Origin: an uncultured Collinsella sp.
Lineage (GTDB): Bacteria; Actinomycetota; Coriobacteriia; Coriobacteriales; Coriobacteriaceae
Length of the DNA stretch: 6,062 bases
Direction of reading: 5' to 3'
Assembly: GCA_900549245.1 (NCBI GenBank)
Contig: URNQ01000119.1
Span: 1 to 6,062 of the forward strand
Shown: piece after piece, positions 1 through 4,840 of the stretch
Numbering within the stretch: the stretch's first letter is position 1
Layout: every line of letters starts with the position of its first letter
Notes under the pieces: generated by a model
The model's input: only the letters and a program-made list of their open reading frames with translations
The model's database searches: none
Told to the model about the DNA's origin: nothing
Made by a program: the position numbers and the translations under genes

Positions 1-10
1 GCACGAGATT

Positions 11-47
11 CAAAAACGGGGCGCCGCCAAACACAGGCGACGCCCCG
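11..47 (-). terminator. Strong intrinsic terminator after the transporter gene
   Basis: Positions 17-28 pair with 36-47 to form a 12-bp, mostly G+C stem with a 7-base loop at 29-35. In the minus orientation the stem is followed directly by a run of five T (complement of 12-16). The pair 24/40 is a G-T wobble on the minus strand but a C-A mismatch on the plus strand, so the hairpin folds best as minus-strand RNA. That matches its position 125 bases past the stop of the transporter gene. It most likely ends the transcript of the transporter, and of anything co-transcribed upstream of it. Confidence 0.88.
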
Positions 48-171
48 CGACCTAGCTGATTCCATCATACCCACTTGGGCTAAACATTGCTCGGAAGTCA
101 GAATGATTTATGCGGCTACTTCCAAAAGAGTACTGTAGATAGGCACAATTGCTGTACTGAGCCCGGTTGCC
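48..171 (-). other. Structured 3' untranslated region of the transporter transcript
   Basis: This stretch between the transporter stop codon and the terminator holds no supportable gene. Two further inverted repeats are visible. Positions 93-98 pair with 118-123 (GGAAGT/ACTTCC) and 100-101 with 116-117 across a one-base bulge. Positions 129-133 pair with 154-158 (AGTAC/GTACT), enclosing a small inner hairpin at 143-152. The second structure is followed on the minus strand by CTCTTTT and could be a weak first terminator or a site protecting the 3' end. A short CCC/GGG repeat at 71-79 is probably trivial. No tRNA or known ncRNA was recognised. Confidence 0.4.
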
Positions 172-1422
172 TTACGCCGCCGCCTGAGTCATGCGGGACA
201 GGCGGACCAGCAGCATAAAGCCAACAACCAGCAGCACGCCAATGGAAAGGACGCCCAGCGACGGGTTGCCGGTCAGCGAGGTGACGACCGACACTAGAAA
301 GGTGCCCATGACGCTTGCATAACGACCAAAGATGTCAAAGAAGCCGTAGTACTCGTTGGATTTTTCTTTAGGGATAATGCGGCCAAAGTAGCTACGGCTG
401 AGCGCTTGCACGCCGCCCTGGAACAGGCCGACCATAATGGCAAGCACCCAGAACTCAAAGGCGGTCTTTAGGAAGAACGCGGCGAACAGCACAATGCCCA
501 TGTAGGCGGCGACCGCCACCAAGATCATATTGAGCGTGCCCACGCGTCCGGCGAGCTTGCCGTAGATGATGGCGGACGGAAAGGCCACAAACTGCGTGAC
601 GAGCAGCGCCAGCACCAGCTGGGTCGAATCGATACCCAGAGCCGAGCCGTAGCTGGTTGCCATGGAAATGACCGTGTGCACACCGTCGATGTAGAAGAAG
701 AACGCGATCATGTAGACCAGCACGGTCTTGTTGTGGGCGATCTCGCGCATGGTGTGTCCGACCTCGGAGAACACACCGCCCACGATGTGGCCGATGGTGT
801 CCTGGGGACCGCGCTCGCGACCGTACTTTTGCTTATAGGTGCGAATGAGCGGCAGGGTAAAGATGAGCCACCAGGCACCGGTGATGATAAACGACAGACG
901 CGTTGCCAGCATGGTGGGGACGCCAAGAGCGGGGCCACCCATGATAAGCGCCAGGCAGATGATGAACGGCACGGTGGAACCGATGTAACCCCAGGCATAG
1001 CCCGAGCTGGACACGGCGTCCATGCGCTCGTCGGTGGTAATGTCGGGCAGCATGGCGTCGTAGAACGTCATAGAAGAGTTAAGGCCGATGGTGCACAGCA
1101 CGTACACGGTCAAAAATGCCATGGCGGACATTGGGATAGCCTGCGCCAGGCAAAGGACCAGGCCCGTGAGGAAGAAGCCCAAGAAGAACTTGATCTTGTT
1201 GCCGGCGTAATCGGCAAGCGCGCCCAGAATGGGCATGAGCATGGCAATGACTAGCGAGGCAATCGTCTGCGCGTTGCCCCAAGCGACCACCAGGTCTGCC
1301 GAGGAAGCACCGGTATTGATGGCGTTAAAGTAGATGGGCACCACCGAGGTATTGAGCAGCACGAGGGCCGAGTTGCCCACATCGTACATAACCCAGTTAC
1401 GCTCGAGCTTGGTGTATTTCAT
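172..1422 (-). CDS. UMF1-family MFS transporter (Atg22/BtlA-like)
   Basis: A polytopic membrane protein of 416 residues, a normal length for the UMF1 family of the major facilitator superfamily, which is related to yeast vacuolar Atg22. The N-terminus carries the family hallmark YDVGNSA (residues 13-19), usually YDWANSA. Other UMF1-like stretches are GALADYAGNK (67-76, the MFS motif A loop), FYDAMLPDI (120-128), SSSGYAWGYIGS (138-149), FFFYIDGVHT (241-250) and QALSRSYFGRIIP (339-351). Hydrophobic segments alternate with short loops along the whole chain and fit about 12 membrane helices, with a longer polar loop near 194-232. The ATG start at 1422 has a Shine-Dalgarno-like AAGGGG eight bases upstream. 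The substrate cannot be read from the sequence, and bacterial UMF1 members are mostly uncharacterised. The phospholipase-like gene lies 101 bases upstream on the same strand with no clear terminator between, so co-transcription is possible. Confidence 0.9.
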   Translation of the reverse strand: MKYTKLERNWVMYDVGNSALVLLNTSVVPIYFNAINTGASSADLVVAWGNAQTIASLVIAMLMPILGALADYAGNKIKFFLGFFLTGLVLCLAQAIPMSAMAFLTVYVLCTIGLNSSMTFYDAMLPDITTDERMDAVSSSGYAWGYIGSTVPFIICLALIMGGPALGVPTMLATRLSFIITGAWWLIFTLPLIRTYKQKYGRERGPQDTIGHIVGGVFSEVGHTMREIAHNKTVLVYMIAFFFYIDGVHTVISMATSYGSALGIDSTQLVLALLVTQFVAFPSAIIYGKLAGRVGTLNMILVAVAAYMGIVLFAAFFLKTAFEFWVLAIMVGLFQGGVQALSRSYFGRIIPKEKSNEYYGFFDIFGRYASVMGTFLVSVVTSLTGNPSLGVLSIGVLLVVGFMLLVRLSRMTQAAA

Positions 1423-1523
1423 GGACAGGGCCCCTTCGTATTCGCCCGATATGCAGTTAGTTCATCGTACCCCAATTGTCCAGAGGCGCCGGTAAGGATT
1501 CGGCAAAGGGGCACGCACGAGCC
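1423..1523 (-). other. Spacer between phospholipase-like and transporter genes
   Basis: These 101 bases hold the ribosome binding site of the transporter (AAGGGG, complement of 1431-1436) and no convincing terminator. Near the phospholipase stop, GGGC and GCCC can pair, but the stem is only four bases with a mismatch and a short T run. A TGGACA resembling a -35 box is present on the minus strand, but no good -10 box sits 16-18 bases after it. I therefore cannot say whether the transporter has its own promoter or depends on transcription from upstream. Confidence 0.4.
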
Positions 1524-2468
1524 CTACTCCTCGCGGTCGAACTCCTCGTCGGCGCCGAGCACGCGACCGCTGTAATTGACGTGGTTGGTCACGGCTTCCA
1601 TATCGCCGGTCTCGATAAAGCGGGCGACCGTGCACTCGTAATCGACCAGTGCGCGGTCAAAAACCTCGGGGAAACTCTCGTTCGAGACCTCGTCAGTAAA
1701 GGGGTTCTTCCATGCCAAGTGGCCCAGGTTGCCGGTACGCTCGGGCAGCTCGGTCGTCACACGGTGCGCAAGGCCGTCGAGCAGCGAATAATCGTGCACC
1801 AAGCCCTCGAGCAGGGCAATCGCGCGCGTCTTGGCCGAACCGGCCGGCTCGATAGTACGGTAGAGCAGCTGCATGTCGGCTACGGCGCCGGCGTACTCCC
1901 CCGCCGGGATGTCGATACCGTACACGCGCCCGGCGACGTAGCTCATCAGCACGCCGGCAACGCGATTGATGCGGTCGGTAGTGACGATCTCGCCCGCCGG
2001 CGGATAATCCTCGACCGTGGCCCCGTCACGTTTAAGCTGCAGCATCAGCACGTCCAGGTCGCTTTCGAGCACGGCGTGAACTTGACTGCCCGAAGCCTCG
2101 AGCTCGGGGTCGGACTCAACAATGCCAAACTGCTGCTCGTAGACAAAGGGATGGGCATTGCGGTCGAGCACATAGTGCGACAGCAGGCCCAGCGCAAACG
2201 CGCGACCCAGATTGGCATCGCGCGGCTGCAGGTGCGACACGCCATCGCGCAGGCACGAGAACTGGCGCGACATGCGCGAGCGGTGCATGACCTGAGCAAG
2301 CGACGTACAGTCGGAAATGCGCGGCGTGAGCATGTGGAAGAAAAACGGGTCGGGACCTTGGTTTCCCAGGATAAAGGCGATGCGCTCCTCGTCGGACGTA
2401 ATAACGCCCTGAGGAAGACGGTCGATGCTTTCCTCGCCAAACAGATGATGGGTGATAAGCGCGGGCAT
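1524..2468 (-). CDS. Zinc-dependent phospholipase C-like protein
   Basis: A 314-residue protein resembling the zinc-dependent phospholipase C family (Zn_dep_PLPC), metalloenzymes that cleave phospholipid head groups using three clustered zinc ions. Candidate metal ligands occur in the family's order: His7/His8 just after the start (MPALITHHLFG), Asp40 in GNQGPDPFFFH (35-45), His62, then His98, Asp102 and His106 in LLSHYVLDRNAHPF (95-108), and the HAVLESDLD segment (131-139). The C-terminus is acidic (DEEFDREE). I chose the ATG at 2468 because AAAGGA sits five bases before it and the family motif begins at that Met; a GTG ten codons earlier has no ribosome site. Unlike secreted clostridial alpha-toxin, there is no signal peptide or membrane segment, so it is probably cytoplasmic. 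Many such leaderless homologues occur in gut Firmicutes and Actinobacteria without a proven substrate, so phospholipase activity is a family-based guess. Confidence 0.82.
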   Translation of the reverse strand: MPALITHHLFGEESIDRLPQGVITSDEERIAFILGNQGPDPFFFHMLTPRISDCTSLAQVMHRSRMSRQFSCLRDGVSHLQPRDANLGRAFALGLLSHYVLDRNAHPFVYEQQFGIVESDPELEASGSQVHAVLESDLDVLMLQLKRDGATVEDYPPAGEIVTTDRINRVAGVLMSYVAGRVYGIDIPAGEYAGAVADMQLLYRTIEPAGSAKTRAIALLEGLVHDYSLLDGLAHRVTTELPERTGNLGHLAWKNPFTDEVSNESFPEVFDRALVDYECTVARFIETGDMEAVTNHVNYSGRVLGADEEFDREE

Positions 2469-2473
2469 AATGA

Positions 2474-2479
2474 TCCTTT
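2474..2479 (-). promoter_or_regulatory. Ribosome binding site that fixes the phospholipase-like start
   Basis: The minus strand reads AAAGGA here, five bases before the ATG at 2468. The in-frame GTG at 2498 has no such element, so the ATG is the better start and removes ten non-conserved residues. Confidence 0.75.
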
Positions 2480-2500
2480 CGATTTCATTCGATGCCACCC

Positions 2501-2527
2501 ATTATGCCCACCGCACGGTCACGCCAA
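2501..2527 (-). promoter_or_regulatory. Possible promoter before the phospholipase-like gene
   Basis: On the minus strand CATAAT (complement of 2501-2506) matches the -10 consensus in five of six positions. TTGGCG (complement of 2522-2527) matches the -35 consensus in four of six, with a short 15-base spacer. The -10 box lies about 33 bases before the ATG of the phospholipase-like gene, a sensible distance. The spacer is below optimum, so this is only a candidate. If real, the phospholipase-like and transporter genes could be expressed apart from the two-component system. Confidence 0.3.
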
Positions 2528-2560
2528 ACCTGCAGTGGCAAACGACGGCACGCAAGCCTC

Positions 2561-3295
2561 TTACGCAAGCCCCAGGTGCGACTTGACCTCGGCGGCACGA
2601 CGACGGGACACCGGCACCGTCGAGCTCACGCGGTCGAGCCTGAGCTCCATCAACCCCGTGGAGCCAATCTCAACATTGTGCACGTCTTCCAAATTGACCA
2701 GATAGCTGCGATGAACACGAATAAAGCCCTCGGAGCCCAAGCGACGTTCGAGCGAAGAGATCGACTCATTAATCAGATATGTTCCCTCGGCGCAGACGGC
2801 GTTGCAAAAATCGGCACGCGCCTCAAAGTAGCAGACATCCGCCACGGGGATGAACACCTTTTTACCCCCGCGGTCCACCGTCAGGCGAAGGGGCTGGCGT
2901 GGGGTATGGACAGCGCGGCGGACACCCAGGGCGGTTTCGATCTTGTCGAGCGCCTTCGACAGGCGCGCGTCCTCGACCGGCTTGACGACATAGTCGACAG
3001 CATCGAGGTTATACGCGTCGGCCGCGAACTCTGCAAACGCCGTCACAAACACCACCACCGGCGGCGTCTTTAGGTTTTGCAGGGTCTCGGCTAGCTCAAT
3101 TCCCGAGCGGCCGGGCATCGTGATATCCAAAAACAGCACGTCGGGCTTGTTCGACAGAATCGACTCCACGGCCTCGGTGACATTGCCCGCCTCGGCAATC
3201 TGGCCCACACGCGCATCCTTTTCCAACAGATAACGTAGCTCAGCCCTAATAGGAGGCTCGTCATCAACCACCAAGATGTTCCATCCCTCGGACAT
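2561..3295 (-). CDS. LytTR-family response regulator
   Basis: A DNA-binding response regulator of 244 residues, the usual size for LytR/AlgR/YpdB-type proteins. Residues 5-122 form a receiver domain with the acidic pair Asp11/Asp12, phosphoacceptor Asp57 (in FLDITMPG), Thr85 and Lys105 (in VVKP). Residues about 134-242 form a LytTR domain with the signature FIRVHRSYLVNL (191-202). LytTR domains bind pairs of short direct repeats and usually activate transcription when the receiver is phosphorylated. The ATG at 3295 has GAGGGG eight bases upstream, itself preceded by a run of seven A. The gene starts 40 bases after the histidine kinase stop with no terminator between, so the two are an operon and a cognate pair. 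Its target genes are not visible. The transporter downstream is the natural first guess because related systems (E. coli BtsR, YpdB) control carriers, but that is inference. Confidence 0.95.
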   Translation of the reverse strand: MSEGWNILVVDDEPPIRAELRYLLEKDARVGQIAEAGNVTEAVESILSNKPDVLFLDITMPGRSGIELAETLQNLKTPPVVVFVTAFAEFAADAYNLDAVDYVVKPVEDARLSKALDKIETALGVRRAVHTPRQPLRLTVDRGGKKVFIPVADVCYFEARADFCNAVCAEGTYLINESISSLERRLGSEGFIRVHRSYLVNLEDVHNVEIGSTGLMELRLDRVSSTVPVSRRRAAEVKSHLGLA

Positions 3296-3303
3296 ATGCG
3301 CTT

Positions 3304-3309
3304 CCCCTC
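3304..3309 (-). promoter_or_regulatory. Ribosome binding site of the response regulator with upstream A tract
   Basis: The minus strand reads GAGGGG eight bases before the ATG. It is preceded by seven consecutive A (complement of 3310-3316, with one further base between). An unpaired A-rich leader next to the Shine-Dalgarno sequence generally favours translation initiation, and it sits in the 40-base gap after the kinase gene. Confidence 0.65.
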
Positions 3310-3335
3310 TTTTTTTCTCTCAATCCAACCGCGCG

Positions 3336-4721
3336 CTACACCGTCATCGGCGCCGGCTCATGCGGCTCGCCGTTCAACTCAACGATGACCTGCGTCCCCA
3401 CGCCCTCCTGGGACTTCACGCGCATGCCAGAATCTTCTCCGTAAAAGAAATGGATGCGCTGAAGCACGTTGAAGAGTGCCAGGCCGCAGCCTCGCTTGAT
3501 GGAGCCGTCGGCGGTAATGCTCTCGGGCTCCTCTCGACGATGCTGCTCAAACAGGTGCGCGCAGACTTCTTCGCTCATGCCGATGCCGTCATCTTCGACG
3601 ATGATCTCCAGGCCGTCATCGGTCTCAAAAGCCCTAACATGAATAGTAAGCGGCTCGGTCTCGCGCTGCGCATGCTTGATGCAGTTTTCGAGCAGCGGCT
3701 GCAAGATAAACGGCGGTACCAGGCTGTCGCGCACCTCAAAGTCGATGTCGACCGAGACGCGCAGACGGCCGTCGCCATACCGGGCCTGCATAAGATTGAT
3801 ATAACGAGTGCCCTGTTCCACCTCATGCTCGAGCGTGGTGAGCGTATCGGAGTCAGAAAGCGTCTGACGATAGTAATTGGAAAAGTCGATCAGCAGCGAT
3901 CGCGCCTTGTCGGGCTCGGTTCGCACGAGCGACACGATCGTGCTGATGGTATTGAAGAGAAAATGCGGGTCGACCTGCGACTGCAGGGCGCGAAGCTCCA
4001 CGCGGGCCGTAAGCTCGTCCTGGCGCTCGAGCTCAAAGCTGGCGAGCTGCGTGGAAATAAGATCGGCAAAGCCCGAGGCCAACGCCGTCTGGCGCATATC
4101 GATGCTGCTCAGGCGGGGATAGTATAGCTCGAGCGTACCCACGCAATGCCCGCGCACGGTAAGCGGTGCGACAATACCGGCGCGCAGGCGGGGAAAATAG
4201 CCACCCGTCTCATTGGAGGCGTCGCGCGAAAATACACTCTGTTCGCCGGACTCGATCACGTTGAGCGTGGTCTTGAGCACGACCGGGGTGCCGGCAGGGC
4301 ACTTTGCCGAGTCCTCGCCCCAGCTTGCCAACACCTGCTTGCCGTCGGTGAAGCAGATGGCAGAGGCGATAGTTTCGGACAGGATGATCTTAGAGGCGCC
4401 CAGGGCAGCTTCGGGCGTAAGGCCGCGCGACGTGTAGGCGAATATTTTTGATGCGATGGCGAGCGTGCGGTCGGTTGCGCTCGATGTGAGGTCGTCGGGA
4501 ACGACAAAGACATACGAGAAGAAGAAGCACAGCATGACCAAGCCGGCAATGACGACAACGGCCGGAACGGGATTGGGATTATCGGTTAGATCCCAGATGA
4601 GCAGCAGGACAAGCAGCGGAACGACAATACCGAGCAAGATGGCTTGAACCACATGCTGAGCGGTACGAAAGACCTTGGTAGAGTTGTAGCTCTTGCCCAG
4701 AATCAGTCTATTGAGATCCAC
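3336..4721 (-). CDS. LytS-family sensor histidine kinase with GAF domain
   Basis: A membrane sensor kinase of 461 residues if started at the GTG at 4721. Two hydrophobic helices lie at about 24-44 and 53-74 with a short loop between them. A GAF-like domain spans about 85-230. The His_kinase (PF06580-type) region has ALQSQVDPHFLFNTIS with phosphoacceptor His253, and an HATPase_c domain follows with Asn346 (N box, LLENCIKHA), DDGIGM (377-382) and a RGCGLAL G box (410-416). The kinase should autophosphorylate His253 and pass the phosphate to Asp57 of the regulator encoded 40 bases downstream. Unlike LytS, BtsS or YpdA, no five-helix LYT sensor domain is present, so the signal may be read by the GAF domain or the membrane hairpin; the ligand is unknown. 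AAGGAG lies six bases before GTG 4721 but touches the ATG at 4727 directly, so GTG is preferred. A longer reading from TTG 4772 would begin inside a terminator hairpin and is unlikely. Confidence 0.93.
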   Translation of the reverse strand: MDLNRLILGKSYNSTKVFRTAQHVVQAILLGIVVPLLVLLLIWDLTDNPNPVPAVVVIAGLVMLCFFFSYVFVVPDDLTSSATDRTLAIASKIFAYTSRGLTPEAALGASKIILSETIASAICFTDGKQVLASWGEDSAKCPAGTPVVLKTTLNVIESGEQSVFSRDASNETGGYFPRLRAGIVAPLTVRGHCVGTLELYYPRLSSIDMRQTALASGFADLISTQLASFELERQDELTARVELRALQSQVDPHFLFNTISTIVSLVRTEPDKARSLLIDFSNYYRQTLSDSDTLTTLEHEVEQGTRYINLMQARYGDGRLRVSVDIDFEVRDSLVPPFILQPLLENCIKHAQRETEPLTIHVRAFETDDGLEIIVEDDGIGMSEEVCAHLFEQHRREEPESITADGSIKRGCGLALFNVLQRIHFFYGEDSGMRVKSQEGVGTQVIVELNGEPHEPAPMTV

Positions 4722-4727
4722 CGTCAT

Positions 4728-4733
4728 CTCCTT
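4728..4733 (-). promoter_or_regulatory. Ribosome binding site that decides the kinase start
   Basis: The minus strand reads AAGGAG immediately followed by ATG, ACG and GTG. With zero spacing the ATG at 4727 is badly placed, whereas the GTG at 4721 lies at the favourable distance of six bases. The two choices differ by only two residues, both before the first membrane helix. Confidence 0.6.
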
Positions 4734-4760
4734 CTTACTGACGCACCCCCATAGCAATAA

Positions 4761-4782
4761 AGAGGGCCGCAAGCGACCCTCT
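4761..4782 (-). terminator. Terminator-like hairpin after the amidohydrolase gene
   Basis: Positions 4761-4770 pair with 4773-4782 in a 10-bp inverted repeat. The tip must open to a four-base loop because only two bases lie between the arms. The pair 4767/4776 is a T-G wobble on the minus strand and a C-A mismatch on the plus strand, which indicates minus-strand RNA. It is followed by TTATTGCTAT, a weak U-rich tail. It starts 58 bases after the amidohydrolase stop and lies 39 bases before the kinase GTG. It probably ends the amidohydrolase transcript, perhaps incompletely, allowing some read-through into the two-component operon. Confidence 0.65.
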
Positions 4783-4785
4783 CCA

Positions 4786-4798
4786 TTGCATTATGCAA
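4786..4798. repeat. 13-bp palindrome, possible operator or promoter element
   Basis: TTGCAT and ATGCAA flank a single central base, giving a perfect 6+6 inverted repeat in the spacer between the amidohydrolase and the kinase. On the minus strand its centre reads CATAAT, a five-of-six match to a -10 box, but the best -35-like element (TTGATG) is 20 bases upstream, which is too far. It could be a binding site for a dimeric regulator overlapping the kinase promoter, or part of the 3' end of the amidohydrolase transcript. Function is not shown by the sequence. Confidence 0.35.
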
Positions 4799-4840
4799 TC
4801 AAATACTGTGTTTTACATCAAGCCATCGACGAACGGTAGC

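Noticed and set aside
63..68. TATGAT on the minus strand, a possible -10 box in the transporter 3' UTR
   Set aside because: No -35 element lies at a suitable distance, and any transcript would run into the terminator at 17-47 within a few bases.
1..70. A short minus-strand reading frame starting with ATG ATG near 62-67 and open to the window edge
   Set aside because: It has no ribosome site and reads straight through the terminator stem and T run, so it is very unlikely to be coding.
676..1254. A 192-codon plus-strand open frame opposite the transporter gene
   Set aside because: The product is a low-complexity His/Asp/Gly-rich string, the antisense image of membrane-helix codons.
1476..2705. 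A 409-codon open frame on the plus strand opposite the phospholipase-like gene and the end of the response regulator
   Set aside because: It runs across two well-recognised minus-strand genes and the spacer between them. Its product is rich in His, Arg, Val and Ala with no family resemblance. It is explained by the GC-rich codon pattern of the real genes.
3276..4127. A 283-codon open frame on the plus strand opposite the kinase gene
   Set aside because: It overlaps the conserved kinase core antisense, has no recognisable domain, and has the composition expected of a mirror frame.
4829..4837. A single match on the minus strand to the LytTR half-site pattern (ACCGTTCGT) before the kinase gene
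   Set aside because: No second half-site lies about 21 bases away on either side. The pattern is degenerate enough to occur several times by chance in a window of this size.
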